From contig JAANBB010000041.1 of assembly GCA_014621425.1 (NCBI GenBank), forward strand, positions 62,001 to 126,000: DNA of 64,000 nucleotides, in the 5' to 3' direction. The position numbers and the translations under genes were made by a program. The notes beneath the pieces are model-generated. The model was not told the origin of the DNA. It did no database searches and worked only from the letters and a program-made list of their open reading frames with translations. This stretch comes from Cylindrodendrum hubeiense (lineage: Eukaryota > Ascomycota > Sordariomycetes > Hypocreales > Nectriaceae). Shown here one piece after another: positions 1 to 12,627 of the stretch; the first letter of the stretch is position 1; the number at the start of each line of letters is the position of its first letter.

Positions 1-1822
1 GCCGATTCCACTACATCCATCATGGGCCGTTGTCACATTCCGCCCATCTCCTTTCCGTCGCATCGCCCCGTTACCGCCGACTTTGGCTTTCGGTTTTTCT
101 TTTTTCTTGGGGAAACACGCATCCTTTTGCTTTTTACCCTACCCGTCTACAATGCCATTGCCTTCGCTTGCGTTAGCCTGCCTCACATTGGAAGTGTCCC
201 ACAGCCGGTAAAACCCATCAGTCGACCGCAAGCTGCAAGACCCAGAATACCCGCCGCCACGCCGTCGTGTGCGTTATGAGGGTGTTACACCTCGGGTTGG
301 TTGGGCGCTCGGGATGCATTTCTGAAGCGGGATGGCGTCGAGCGCCGCCGCAGCAAAGAGGACGAAAAAGAAAATATGGAGCATGATGCAGCAAGACGCC
401 GGCCCTGACGAGACGACTTGTCGCTTCTTCAGGAAAGTGGACTCATCGGCCGTTGCAGTCGCAGACTTGAAAACAGAAGCAAAAAGCCGCCTTGGGCGAC
501 GCCATCTCCACCGGCCTGCACTGAGTCACTCCCCTTTGCGGCCAAGTGCCGGGCATTGTCGCGATGCATGCACAGTCGGCGTTTTGCCCTATTGCCCATG
601 ACAAGCCCCACCCCACGACTTATCGACTATCGACCACTCCGGAGTGGCATGCTCTCTTTCGGCTCGCCAGCGGCGCGGCGTTACAACATGTCACACCATT
701 CCCCAGCCCGTTTTCTTGTTGTTTCTTTTTCCTCTGCCTTCCTTTCTTTTTGCTTCCGTGGGGCCTCTCTCTCCATATCTTCTGTTCTCGTCGTCTTGCA
801 TCCCCTCTAGCGCTGGCGTTGTTGACTCGTCCTCTTCCTCGTGGCTTTTCAAACGTCTTGTCCACCTTCTCCCACGTTCTGCCCCTGCGTCTCCGCGCTC
901 CCGTCCTCCCGTCCTCGTGCCCTCCACGTGTCGTTCACAAGAAGCACGCACCCCAGGTTGACCTTGGTTGTGATCTGTAGATGTTGTTGCTTGTTGCTCC
1001 TTACTCCGATAACGTACATGCCACATGCTTTTATGCCTTGGCTCCTATGTGCATTGTGCTTCTGTAACAGTCTCTTCACCGTGGACTCCATGTGTCATAG
1101 CGCATAACCTATAGCTTTAGTACACACTGACAACGCCCCTCTACTTACACGTGTATGCCTCCGCTGTATCCATCCACCTTATCCATCCACCTCGTGTTGC
1201 TCACTCAAGTCACTACGCAAGTACCTGAACGAGTCTATACGCACCTCCTGTACCCATTGTAGCTGGAAGAACTGCGCATCTCCCAATTTGGCGCACGGCG
1301 GAGGCGCTGCCATTCGTCGTCCGCGCCCCATCTCGGCATCAGCGGCGTTTCTGCCACCGCACATATACCCACAAACCGTTGCCAACCACCACGCGACACT
1401 AAGGCAAGACGCGAGACATACTCAGGTTTTTCCCGTACCTTACATACGTAGCAGCCTGCGGAGACGCCCGCGGAGTCATGCCGCGTGGTACGAGGTCGCC
1501 AGCCACGCCGGTGGTCGCCAGTGGTCGTCATTACATTCCGCTGGTGGCTGTCAACTCCATCCAGCGCCCAGTCTAAGACACACACGACTCGTAAGTATTG
1601 CCTTGGCTTCAATGGGTTCATTTCTCATTAGCAACCATCCACCTGATATTATGTACACGCCAAGGATTCTTGAGGTTCGCCAATTTCATCTCGTAATCTC
1701 ACAAAAATCCACGTTCCTCGTTTCCCGTGCAACTCCGCGGAAGCGCCTGCAAAGACCCATCCTCTCGCTGTTTCCCTTCACTCGTTTCCAACCATGAAAA
1801 GGCAAAGTCCGCTAGTTGACAT
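1..1822. other. Intergenic, left edge; no gene supported
   Basis: No frame here shows family features or a convincing exon chain. Positions about 700-940 are strongly C/T-rich on the + strand, which is common in fungal promoter and 5' leader regions, so a gene starting outside or further right cannot be excluded. The right end is the 3' flank of the STI1 gene. Confidence 0.5.
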
Positions 1823-3760
1823 TTATCGGCCCACTCGGATAACACCAGCAGCCATCAGCTTCTGGATCTTGGACCGCACCTGGGGGTTTCTCATGTGCTC
1901 CTGGAGAGCAGCAGGGTCAGACTGAGCCTGCTGCAGAATAGACTGCATCACGGGGTCTTGCATGACACTCATGATCTAAGGGAACAATGTTAGTAACAAT
2001 TCTTGTCATCACATCGGGGAGACGGTGTAAAACTTACCTCGGGGTCGTTCATCAGTCGCTCACGAGTCTGCTCCTCAGTCTCGTTGTCGCGGGCAGAGTA
2101 CATGGCCGAGAAAGCCTTCTGCTGCTGCGTCTCAATCTCACGGGCGTTGGCTCCGTTGTGGTGTTGCTGGTCAACCTCCTGCGCCTCAGTGCAGGCATCC
2201 ACGCACTCGGAATACTTGCGCATGCCGAAGTAGGCCTGAGCCTTGCGGATGTACGCTCGGATGAAGGTAGGGTCCTGCTTGATTGCGGCGTTGCAGTCCT
2301 CCACGGCGCTGGGGAACTCGAAGAGCTTGACAAAGGCCGCAGCTCGGTTGCTGTAACCTCGGGGATCCTCAGGGCCTCGCTTGATCATCTCCGAGTACGC
2401 AGCAACGGCGCCGGGGAAGTCCATCTCCTTGAACTTCTTGTTACCCTCCTCACGGGCCGCCTCGGCCTGGACAGGGTCGACGTAGGCCGTGCGAGCAGCC
2501 TCAGTCTTGGCTCGCTCGGCAGCACGGAGCTTGTTAAGAACGTCGGGAGTACGGTGCTCGGTCAGGGACTTGTTGTAGTTTTCCACGGCCAGACCCAGCT
2601 CTCCCTTGCGCTCGTAGGCAGTACCGATACGAGCGTAGCTCTTGGCGATAACCTTGAAGTCGGCATAGATCTCGCGACCCTCCTCAATAGCCTTGGTGCA
2701 CGACTCGATACACTTATCAAAGTCACCCTTCTCGAAGTAAGCGGCACCGAGGTTGTTCAGGTAGGTAATGTCCTTGTACAACTCCCAGGCCTTGGCGTAG
2801 TGCGTAATAGCATCGTCAAAGTTGCGCTTCTTATAGTTCTCGGTTCCCAGAGCCTTCTCCTTGTCGGCGGCTTCCTTGGCCTTCTTCTTCTCCTCGGCCT
2901 CTGAGTCCACCTCCTCAACCACCTCGGGCTCGGGGACGGGCTCCGGGGCCTTCCTGGCCGGCTCGGATCTCTTGGGCTCGGAGGGGGCATCGGGCATCGG
3001 CGAATCCTGGGCGTTGGGGTCGCTCTCTCGCAGTTCCATATCCACGCCCATCAATACACCCATCACAGTCAGCATGCGGGGGTCGGAGAAGAGCATCTCG
3101 CCGTCTTGGGGGTTGTTCTTGACGGCCTGCAGCTTCGCCATGAAGGCGGGGTCGCCGAGGAATGAGCTGGTCTTGGGGTTGGAAGCGAGCTTCTGGATCA
3201 GGTTGGGATCGTTGAACATCTGGCCGAGGCCGCCCATGGGGTCAGCTCCGTTGCCGGGGACGCCACCTGTGTGATCGGTCAGTAATCGAGTATCTCTGCA
3301 GTCTCGGTCGAGGAACACGAACCGCCGACTTCAGCCTCCATGGCCTTCTGGACTGAGGCCAGGCCGTTCTTGAGTTGAGCGTTGTTGGCATCGTGCTTCA
3401 GGCCCTCCTCGTACGCATCGTTGGCTCCGAGCAGGTCACCCTTTCCGTGCAGGGCAGCACCTTTTCGTCCCCATCCCTTGGCCCAGTCAGGCTTGATCTG
3501 TGTCGTTTGCTCAGCATCCTGAAGAGCGTTGGCCCAGTCCTTCTTGGAGGCGTAGGCAGCAGATCGGTTGCTGAAGAGGATGTGGTTTTCGGGTTGCAGG
3601 GCGATGGCCTCTGTGAACTTAGTGCTACACAACTGTTAGCTCTTCTGGCCCTTCGCAGTTCGTTCTGGACGTGTCCCGCCCAAACATACACAGCCTCGTC
3701 GAAGTTCTTCTCGGCAATAGCCTTGTTGCCCAGAGCCTTGAGCTCGTCTGCGGAAGCCAT
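1823..3760 (-). CDS. sti1: STI1/HOP-type Hsp90-Hsp70 co-chaperone
   Basis: This is an adaptor that bridges Hsp70 and Hsp90 in the cytosol and passes client proteins between them. Four exons join in phase: 3760-3690, 3624-3323, 3266-2038 and 1975-1823, giving 584 aa, the usual STI1 length. The N-terminal TPR repeats start at residue 1 (MASADELKALGNKAI); a DP-type helical domain carries MFNDPNLIQKLASNP; a charged linker rich in K and E leads into the TPR2A/TPR2B blocks (for example GNKKFKEMDFPGAVAAYSEM). The last exon encodes the second DP domain with IMSVMQDPVMQSILQQAQ and ends VIRVGR. Introns have GTATGT, GTTCGT and GTAAGT donors. Large ORFs on the opposite strand are shadows. Identity is secure; the only soft point is the GTTCGT donor of intron 2. 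Confidence 0.95.
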
Positions 3761-4525
3761 GACGTACGTCTCTTGTGTGATTTCGAACGGGTCGGTAGCG
3801 GCAGGAATAATATCGTCGAAGGGAAAAGCGCGTGGTTGTTCAGAATTCAATGTCTTTGAATTGTGAGGAGATTGGTCGTCACCTTAGCAATTACGTGGTG
3901 GGGAAGAAAAGGGCCAGAGCTGCTTTCTAGCTCATTCGATGGCCAACCCCGCAGCGACCTGGTAATTGGCCCACCCTGGTCTGTGCTCCGCGAGGCTGAG
4001 ATGGAGAAGCTTCCAGTCTGATCTCTCGGCATCGTCAAGTCCTCCAGGGTAGGAGAGAGGCGGTTGTGGTTGGACGATGTTTATCTACCGTCTACCGTTG
4101 TGCTTACACGATGGAACGCAGTAATCTATTTCAGAATCACGAGCAAAAGGCATCCAAATAACTACGATTAGCGTGTTTTTTTTGGTGGTGGGGGATGGCA
4201 GTTTTTATTCGGGGTCGTATTTGGAGTTGCGCCGAAGCTAGTTGTAGGCACCTCACGTTGTCGTACTAAAATCGGAGGGACCTTTTGACATTGTGTAAAA
4301 TGCACTAATAAGTTTCATAAATAGCAGCGCCATCAACAAGGACGCACCCCTGTTATTAATATGTCTCGGAACAAGATGTGAGAGAGTTAACAATTGCAGC
4401 ATGTGATTCACGGCACCTTAAAAAGCATCTATCAGGGAGGAATTCAAGTATTCAGGAGTAACAAAGCCCAATTTTGTACATCATTAATTCGTATTCATTT
4501 CCGCTAATATATTTTATGCAACGCT
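3761..4525. other. Intergenic between STI1 5' end and GH3 3' end
   Basis: It holds the STI1 promoter next to the ATG and the GH3 3' flank. A short T-run near 4173 is followed by a G-rich patch. The 4300-4520 part is AT-rich, as expected for a 3' UTR. No ORF worth calling. Confidence 0.5.
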
Positions 4526-7161
4526 TTAAAGGCCAAAAGATTGCTGCTTGACAGCAACCGTGGACTCGGCAACAATATCAGTAACCGACTTTCCAATCAT
4601 AAACTTGTAGTCTCCCTCCTTGACGACCCACTTCTGGGCGGCCACGTCGAAGAAGGAAAAGTCGCGAGCGCTGACTGGAATCTCAACGGTGGCGGTCTCG
4701 CCAGGCTTAACTGTCACCTTGGTGAAAGCGGCCAGCTGCTTAATAGGGTTCTCCTCGGCGGTTTGAGTGCTGCCGACGTATACCTGCACGGCGATGGCAC
4801 CGACAACACTGCCAGTGTTGGCAACCTTGACGCTGACGGCGAAGTTGTCACCGGACTCCTTGACCTCAAGGTCTGAGTAGTTAAATGTAGTGTAGGACAG
4901 ACCGAATCCGAAGGGGAAGTTGACCTTGTCGGCGGACAGGCGGTCGAAGTGTCGGTAGCCGATGAATACGCCCTCCTCGTAAGTGACCTTGAGCTTGCCG
5001 TCGACATACTCGCCGGGGAAGTTGCCGTGGGCGGGGCAGTCCTCAAGCTTCTTGGGGAATGTGCAAGAGAGGTGACCTTCGGGAGTCTGAGCTCCGGTCA
5101 GGACGTCGGCAATGGCGTTACCGCACTCCTGGCCAGCGAACCAGGACTGGACGAGACCCTGAACTTGGCCCAACCAGGGCATGGCGACAGCCACACCGGT
5201 AGAGTTGACCACGATGGTCTTGGGATTGACAGCGGTGACAGCGGCAATAAGTCGGTCTTGGCTGCCGTCCTTGGGCAAGTTGAAGCTGCGCTGGTCCTCA
5301 CCTTCAGTTTCCCAGAAAGGCTCGTGGCCAGTGAAGATGACGGCGATGTCAGCGGCCTTGGCGACCTCGACGGCCTCTGAGAGAAGATCGAAGTCGTGCT
5401 CGGCCTCAGACATGTGTCCGATTCGGAGACCAACTCGTCCGGCAAGGATACCGAGGTCCTCCTCCTCGCTCGCGTTCTTAGGAGCGGGGGGAGAGGTGAA
5501 GATCAACATCTTGTACGGCTTTCCGGCCTCAAGAGGAACCTTGATCTCGGGAGCGGGAGCGCCACCGAAAAGGAAACCCATGGCGTCGCCGCAGTTATCA
5601 GTCTGCTCGTAGATGACCTTGTCATCAATGGTCAACTTGCTGGGTCCAAGACCAGAGCAGGTGAAGTAGTAGGTGGCAGTTTCCTTGGGGGTGAAAGTGC
5701 CTTCCAGGGTCACGTTCTTGTGGCTGAAGCCAAAGCTGCTTAGGACGTTGACATCAGAGTCGGCATGTCCGTGCTTGGTCTCATACGCCTCAGAGGAACC
5801 GGGCTCGTAGAGCTTATAGGTGTATCCTGCGCTGCCGTCGAGACCGACAACATTCTCAGCAGGGATAGGGGGAAGAGTACGGAAGGTGTGGGCTCCTGTT
5901 CACTTATTAGCCAAAGACTCGACAATGAAATGCTGCATGTAAAGTAGACTGACCCTTAGCATATGAGAACTCGACACTGTCGCCAAGAGCGGCGTGCATG
6001 GCGTCCCAAGGGGTAACCTTATAATGAGCGTTGAGTGAAGCGCTGCCACCTCCGTGGGCAAGACCAATCTTGGCGTGTCCAAGCAGCGCAATCTTCTTGC
6101 CCTTGACCTTGTCCTTAGAAAGAGGCAGGACTTGGTCCTCGTTCTTCAGAAGAACAATGCCCTTGGAACCAGCCTCGCGGATAAGAGCCCGATGCTCAGG
6201 CTTATCAATAGCTTGCTCTGCGGGGATAGTGTCATCCTCGAAGCACTTGAGGCGCTCAAGGAACTGGAGAACTCGAGTTGCTCGCTCATCGATGGTCTGC
6301 TCAGTGATCTTGCCCTCCTTGATAGCGGCAATAACATCCTCGTACTTCCTCCAGCGAGTAGGGCCGGGCATCTCAAGGTCAAGGCCGGCATCCAGGGACT
6401 CAGCGGTAGAGTTAACACCACCCCAGTCGCTCATGACGAGGCCGTCCCATCGCCACTCTCCACGGAGGACCTGCTTCAGGGTAAATGGGTGAGAGTCGGC
6501 ATGGACGCCGTTGACCATGTTGTAGGCGGTCATGACAGCCCAGGGCTTGGCCTCCTTAACGGCAATCTCGAAGGGGCGGAGGTAGAGCTCTCGGAGAGCA
6601 CGCTCGCCGACGGTCTCATCGACAGTCAGGCGGTCAGTCTCCTGCTCGTTGACGGCGAAATGCTTAATAGTGGCAGCGACGCCAGAGTCCTGGAGTCCCT
6701 CGACGACGCGAGCGGCCATCTTACCAGTCAGGAAAGGGTCCTCGGAGAAGGACTCGAAGTTGCGACCACCCAGGGGATGACGGTGGAGGCACATGGTAGG
6801 GGCAAGAAGGCATCGAGCACCCTTGGAGTGAACCTCCTCAGCCAGGGCAGCACCAATTCGCTTGGCGAGGGTAGTATCGAAGGTACAGGCCATCAGACTG
6901 GCAGCAGGGAAGCAAGCAGCCGTGGTGCCACCAGTGAAGGCGGCTCCTCGAGCACCGTTAGGTCCATCTGAGAGCTTGACTGCTGGAACACCCTTGGAGG
7001 GGATAGGAATGGTCTCCCATAGGTCCTTGCCTGCGAGGAGGGTGACCTGGAAAATATGTTAGCGTAGAACAACAAGATTGTCAAGACGAGGGAGTAGTTA
7101 AACACACCTTCTCCTCAAGGGTGAGGGTGGAAAGAATGGCTTTAATGTCAACGGGAGACAT
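4526..7161 (-). CDS. GH3 beta-glucosidase with PA14 domain, probably intracellular
   Basis: The protein should hydrolyse beta-1,4-linked glucosides such as cellobiose by the retaining GH3 mechanism. Exons are 7161-7108, 7046-5954 and 5895-4526 (838 aa). The N-terminal TIM-barrel region has LSDGPNGARG and the GGRNFESFSEDP motif, and the nucleophile Asp lies in VMSDWGG at about residue 225. A PA14 insert follows in the middle (LEGTFTPKETATYYF and onward) inside the second alpha/beta domain, and a fibronectin III-like C-terminus ends QQSFGL. This architecture is that of Kluyveromyces marxianus BglI-like enzymes. There is no signal peptide: the start MSPVDIKAILSTLTLEEK is soluble, so a cytosolic role in using imported cellodextrins or plant glycosides is inferred. 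The acid/base residue cannot be assigned with certainty by eye. Confidence 0.95.
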
Positions 7162-8404
7162 TTTTAACAGCAGCTACACGAAGAAACTGAGAGCCAGATG
7201 AGGGATGAGGAGAGAGGAGATCCATCTGCCAAACTCGGGAGAGGGACGCTTTTAAGTCCCCGAGTCCAACATCGTGGACCGCTTCCCGGACGACGGCTTG
7301 TCCGACTGGGCAATGCCAGCCGCTATTCACCCGGCCTAGAGGACATCAGATGCCATCGCATGTCCACTTTTTGCGGAGGCCGGGCGAAAACAAGTACATG
7401 TCGCTTCGCGTGACTCGCCCTTGAATGTGGAGGTACCTCCGGGGAAGCGTCGACTTAGACTGGGGCATCTGGGGATACCAGTGGTGCTGGTGTTGCATCC
7501 GCCCGATGTTGAGCAGCGTTTTCCCCGAGGATCAAGCGCTAGTTGCCTGACAATATCCGGTATTGAAGCGGCATTTTCCCGGTGATTCCACGGTCTTTCT
7601 CCATACAGTAGTTTCTAACGTCCTTTCCCCACCCCCGCAGATCCAGAGCCAAGCATCTCACTGGATTAGGTGACAGCGGCCAGGACCCATCCCCGGGCTG
7701 CAACGGGCTGCAACCGGACGCCCGGGGCGACTTGTGCCGATTCCGGGGGGGTTGGCAGATGCAGGTCCCGATTAACGAAGGATTTCGTGAGAAAAGCTGC
7801 TAGCAGTGAGTGCTCCAGGTAGACTGTATATGTTTAACCAGGAGCCAGTGGGTCTCACACGAAGGGCTTTGTGCCGGGGACAGACATGCCATGCGCTGAA
7901 ACCGTGACCTTGAGACACCCCTGCCCCTTCCAACGGGCGGGAAGGGGTTAGGAGGCCCCTCCCTGATGGGCGATCGTTCAGCGGCCACACGGGTTCTACT
8001 ACGGGGGGTGGCGTCATGCATGCGCCGTACGTTGACATGTTGGCCAGCTTTGAAGATGCAGTTCTGGTGGAGAGTCAAGCTCGACGACCACGGCTCGGCG
8101 TGGCTTTTTTTCACCCATCGTATTTACACGGCGACTATCAAGTGTTGATTGACTTTAACCTTTGTCAACGAGACGCGCGCGCCACCGACATGACACACTT
8201 GGGAACCCGGTATCTCCCGAGGATTATGCGCACCGCTGCAAACAGACGCGCCGAGCTGTGACGCAACACCGGTTCGTTTCTCGGTGTGTCCACAACCAAC
8301 CCTGACGGCTCACCTGCAATCGCTGCAATCGCTGCAATCGTGTCCTCAATCCGCCATGAGAACTCCCACAACGTTGCATAGATAGGGATTCAGTCAGCTT
8401 CAAC
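7162..8404. other. Divergent intergenic region (GH3 / ZIP)
   Basis: This 1.2-kb, fairly GC-rich region separates two divergently read genes and must hold both promoters. Apart from the 9-bp triple repeat at 8314-8340 no element or ORF is supported. Confidence 0.5.
8314..8340. repeat. Three perfect copies of a 9-bp unit (ctgcaatcg)
   Basis: Three head-to-tail copies of ctgcaatcg lie about 65-90 bp upstream of the ZIP transporter start codon. The position is suggestive of a promoter element array, but a chance short tandem repeat is equally possible. Confidence 0.7.
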
Positions 8405-9876
8405 ATGAGCGCTCCGCACGAGGTGCCCCGAGGTGCGTTCGCCGAACTATCCCCCCCAATCCCCCATTCCCGTCCCCTTTCGCTGACCCGAGGTGGGCTG
8501 TTCCAGGAGAGTCGTGGACGTCCATACCCACGCATCTTATCCTCGCCGAACTTCAACGGCGCAAAGAAGACGGCGACAAACCACAGTGCGGATCGAGAAC
8601 CAAAGGAACTTACAGTACGCCGGCGCATGTGTTCGCCTTGGCTCTCATCCTCGTCCTCAGCACGCTAGGTACGTTTTTACTCCCCTACAGACATCCTCGG
8701 CACAAGGCGGGACATGCTAATGGACATGCAACAGCCTGCGGATTCCCTTTGATATCACGTCGCACTACTTCTGGCCGCTCACAGCGGAGCATTATCTTCT
8801 ACTGCCAGCATGTCGGCACCGGTGTGCTCATCGCTACAGCCTTCGTCCACCTCCTCCCAACCGCCTTCGAGTCGATGACCGACCCATGCCTGCCCTATTT
8901 CTTCAACGAGGGCTACCCGCCTCTGCCCGGCGTCATCGCCATGACCGCAGCCCTCATTGTTGTTGCCGTTGAGTCGTACCTGACGGCCCGGGGAGCAGGA
9001 CACTCGCATGCGCACAACCATTCATCGTGGGACGAGCACGACGAGTCCGACAGTGACGCGACCCTACAAGAGACGACTGGGCTGGCGGAGAGGAGGGCTG
9101 GGTCAAGGCCGCCGGATATCTGTCTGGACGATTTCGAGACCCAGGGACTGGTTGCTGGCGTGTCGCCGCTTCCGGAATCTACACCAAGGGTAGGGGAGAC
9201 GACGAAGTTGACCGAGGACTTTCATGATGGAGATTCGGACCTGGACCTGGATATGGATGAGCTCGACCCGAGTTCGTCTCACAACACGCATGGCCGCATG
9301 TATGCGTCCCTCAAGCCCGATGATATCCCCCGGACACCTCTGACACCCATATCGCCTGGGATGATGCCCAAGACTCCCGAGGAGAACAAGCGACTGTTAC
9401 TGCAGTGTCTCTTGCTCGAGGCTGGCATTCTCTTCCACAGTGTGTTCATTGGCATGGCCGTCTCTGTTGCCACCGGGCCGGCCTTTGTGGTATTTTTGGT
9501 TGCTATTGGCTTCCACCAGACCTTTGAGGGCCTGGCTCTTGGCAGTCGGATCGCAGCAATCCAATTCCCTCGCAAATCAATTCGCCCATGGTGCATGGTC
9601 TTGGCTTATGGACTTACTACTCCGATCGGGCAAGCTATTGGGCTGGTTGTGCATCGACTGTACGACCCGCAAAGCATGGGGGGTCTCCTGGTTGTTGGCT
9701 TCATGAATGCCATCTCCGCGGGCCTGTTGCTCTATGCCGGTCTTGTCCAGCTGCTGGCGGAGGACTTTTTGACGGAAAAGAGCTACAAGGTGCTCAAGGG
9801 CAAGAAAAGATTACGAGCCTATTTCAGCGTGGTCGCTGGTGCGATACTGATGTCTCTGGTGGGCGCTTTTGCTTGA
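8405..9876 (+). CDS. ZIP-family zinc/iron transporter
   Basis: This is a membrane protein of the ZIP family (plasma membrane or vacuole), importing Zn2+ or a related divalent metal into the cytosol. The best model is exon 1 8405-8422 (6 codons), exon 2 8587-8668 and exon 3 8735-9876, 413 aa. Exon 2 encodes the luminal CGS start typical of fungal ZIPs and TM1 (ALALILVLSTL). After the second intron come IIFYCQHVGTGVLIATAFVHL with the TM2 HLLP motif, then a long variable loop with a His-rich metal-binding patch (HSHAHNHSSWDEH) and an acidic stretch. TM4 and TM5 contain the ligand motifs HSVFIGMAVS and HQTFEGLALG. The first intron (donor GAG|GTGCCC) is my weakest splice call; the reading frame demands something like it. 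Confidence 0.9.
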
Positions 9877-10619
9877 GGATATATGGCAAGGCCATATCAA
9901 TTTGTAAATAGCATGTGTTGTTACATGTCATGGGTGGCGTTGGGCAGGATTGGGTCTAGATTCTACAACTGGTTGCGTATCATTTTCGGATGGCGAAGGT
10001 TCATGGGAAACTTCTGACGGTAGCGTCTGTGGTCTTTATGGCTGTCAGTGTATCAATAAGAGTCATCTGGGCCAAGTCTGGTCCGATCTGTCTACCTATA
10101 ATTGGGTCGTGATAAAACCCCGTGTTGAAAATGATTGACATATATACTGCGTGCCTATGACATGTGTCTTTGCGGCACAGTTGGAAGTCGAGTATTGTCA
10201 TGACAGCCCAACGGCCCCACGTTTCCCGCCGAACACCCTCGGATGGCGGGTCAATTTAGCGCCCGTTCCTTGGTCTGCTCGGAGCCTTTTTGCCCTGCAA
10301 AGTCCGCCCATGTCCGGGCTATTGCATGCTCTCCATTGTGCGTGCCAATCACCAAGCTGCTTTTAATCAGCGAGCGACCACGCGAGACCCTGGTCCCTCG
10401 TCCCACACCAGCTCCAGGCGTAACAGCAGCGGCCAAGCTTGAAGGTAAGCTAGGCCAGGCCCGGGAGAGTTGAATGACGAGCTCCGGAGCATCTGCGAAT
10501 CGAACCACTTGTTGTTACAGCGGCTTCTGGTGGGTGTGAGCCCCTCTCTGCCGATATATCTTGTCCGCCTCGCCCGCCTCGTTCGCCTCCCTTCCCCTTT
10601 CTCTTCTTTTGTTGTTGCA
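9877..10619. other. Intergenic (ZIP 3' flank and hemerythrin-like promoter)
   Basis: Same-strand spacer of about 740 bp. The first half is AT-richer and fits a 3' UTR. The 50 bases before 10620 are C/T-rich, typical of a fungal 5' leader. No ORF or RNA gene is supported. Confidence 0.5.
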
Positions 10620-11646
10620 ATGTCTCGCGTACGCATCGTCCTCTTTTTTGCCATACAAGCCATCATTGCCGCTTTATTCCTGAACCGTTCGCCATACCTC
10701 ATGACGTCGACAGCCCCAACCAAGCAGTGGGCCGATGGGCCCATGAAGCTTGTCGTCACGCCCTTGTACCAGACCAAGAAGGTGAGTTCTCATGATGCCG
10801 CCAGCCCGTTGTTACAATGAAGATGAAAGCATGGGCGAGTTATGTAGCGATGGCGAACTAACATCCTATGTCACAGACTGACCTCTTCACGACCGGCGCT
10901 ACCCACATGGCTCTTCTGCACAACGCCATCATCCGCGGCTTCAACACCGTCTATCTCCAGGCACCGCACATCCAAGACGCCGACAAAGCCGCGTTCATCG
11001 GATACTCTCAGACATGGTTCCGCTTTGTCAAGTCGCACCATGACGATGAGGAGGATAATTTGTTCCCCAAGGTCCAGGACTTGCTGGGTGAGGACCCTGT
11101 GTGGGCTGAAACCCATGCGGAGCACGGTATGATCCCTCGCGATGACTCTCTAAGCCCGACAACTAACAGCTGATTTCTTTCACAGAATCCTTTCTCGCTG
11201 GCCTTGCCGAGTTCAACACCTACCTCGATACCCTCGACTCGCCTACTTCCCTTGACGCCGTGAAGCTCATCAGCATCATGGACTCCTTCAAGGATAACTT
11301 CGAGAACCACTTCCACAGCGAGATCTCCACCATTGCCGCCTTCGCCGATCACCCCAACGCGCCTATAGTCGATACCCCTGAGGCGGCTGTAGCCTCCGAG
11401 ACCTTCAAGATCTGGGGCAAGAAGACGGTCACCAAGGCCGGCATGCTCGACGTCGTCCCCTTCTTCTTGCTGAACCTCGACCGCACTGCCGAGGATGGAC
11501 TCTGGTCCAACTGGCCGCCCATGCCCGCCCCCGTGAAATGGGGTCTGACCAACATTGCCGGCTCGTGGTACGGTGCGTGGTGGAAGTTTTCCAGCTGCGA
11601 TGCCCAAGGACAGCCCCAGGAACTGTACGCATTACGAAATGTTTGA
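10620..11646 (+). CDS. Hemerythrin-like domain protein with N-terminal membrane anchor
   Basis: Exons 10620-10781, 10877-11126 and 11186-11646 give 290 aa. Residues about 5-22 (VRIVLFFAIQAIIAALFL) form one hydrophobic segment, read as a signal anchor or signal peptide. The rest is a helical bundle with His/Glu pairs in hemerythrin order: HMALLHNAI, then FVKSHHDDEEDNLFP, then HAEHESFLAGL, and NHFHSEI. These would bind a di-iron centre that senses or binds oxygen or related small molecules. Fungal members are common but largely uncharacterised. It sits between a ZIP transporter and a block of small lipidated proteins, with a CTR copper transporter 6.5 kb further on, so a metal/redox context is plausible but unproven. 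Intron 2 splits the HAEHE motif at phase 1. Confidence 0.87.
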
Positions 11647-12309
11647 AGCTGATGCCAATGGGGATTGGCCAACAAAGGGCAGGATATGGAATTTTGTGAT
11701 CATCCGCATGTGTTTGTTTGGAGGTTGAAAGCGAGTTCGCTTTCGGAGATTATACCGGGCTATCTCAGTCCATGGTTTTGGGACTCGGCAATGGGCGTAC
11801 TGGTATCACAAGCACACATCAGCATTTAATTATGGCTTTATTATCCCCCCATATGGGAATTATATCAGCATTTATTCTGCATTTAAACAACGAGTGATCG
11901 ACTCGGAGTGCTTCTTGATGTTGGGCGGCTTTCCCGCTCTGACTGCTCGCCGGGGTCACAAATAACCATGCCATCAAAGAACCACTTCAATGGAACAAGC
12001 AAAATACTGCAGGGGTCGCAAAACCTAAGCAGCGAAGAAACAAGAGAGTCAAACTTCTGAAAAGGATGCACTGGCATTCACGCCTGCTCTTTGTCCAAGT
12101 GTTGTTTTACGTCCGAACGCATGGCGGTAGTTTAGAGCTCGCATTCTACATACCTTGCTTCTCGCACATACACATTACCCATCTTGCCCATGACTCTTAC
12201 AAAATCAAGTCAGTACACACAGAAATCGATATAGTTTCCCGTATCAACCGAAAACCCACACAACTCGACACACATCGTTGGCAATTCCCGGGTCCACTTT
12301 GTTATCACC
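11647..12309. other. Intergenic upstream of the MGC cluster
   Basis: A 660-bp AT-leaning spacer with no supported ORF. The 100 bases before 12310 are A/C-rich, a usual fungal 5' leader for the first MGC ORF. Confidence 0.45.
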
Positions 12310-12627
12310 ATGGGTTGCGTGCAATCCATACCCAAGCGCTTCGATTTCGACAGCGAATTCAAATCTTCTGATGAGCCTCTTGTTAGCAAGGTCACGTCCC
12401 AGCGGCAGGGAATAGACGCCACGACAAAACATTCCGTACAAGGTTCATGGCCGCCACAGCTGTCACAGCGTATCTGCGACTTCATCATGGGGTTTCCCAC
12501 ACTCGAGGAATCGAAATTTTCTTTTCCTTGTAGCACGAATCGTGAAAAACACGGTTCACCAGGCACAGGATGTTCCACGGGAGTTGCTGAGGTTTTGCTG
12601 CCGATCATGTGCGTCCACGCGCAGTGA
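12310..12627 (+). CDS. Small putative N-myristoylated protein, MGCVQS start (cluster copy 1)
   Basis: An uninterrupted ORF of 105 codons starts in a good context (tcaccATGggt). Residues 1-6, MGCVQS, fit the N-myristoylation rule (Gly2, Ser6), with Cys3 available for palmitoylation. The rest is hydrophilic, has no known domain and no membrane segment (for example KRFDFDSEFKSSDEPL). A GTGCGT donor near 12607 with a TCTAACAG acceptor at about 12654 would give a slightly different C-terminus. It is the first of four small MGCxxS ORFs, all on the + strand. I do not recognise the protein; membrane tethering is inference from the N-terminus alone. Confidence 0.55.
   Translation: MGCVQSIPKRFDFDSEFKSSDEPLVSKVTSQRQGIDATTKHSVQGSWPPQLSQRICDFIMGFPTLEESKFSFPCSTNREKHGSPGTGCSTGVAEVLLPIMCVHAQ

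Noticed and set aside
1987..2904. 305-codon + frame opposite STI1
   Set aside because: Antisense shadow of STI1 exon 3; leucine/valine-rich translation without family features.
6054..6971. 305-codon + frame opposite the beta-glucosidase
   Set aside because: Antisense shadow of GH3 exon 2.
10485..10515. T-loop-like gaatcgaacc on the minus strand, possible tRNA
   Set aside because: No acceptor stem, anticodon arm or D-arm can be folded around it; it lies in the hemerythrin-like promoter.
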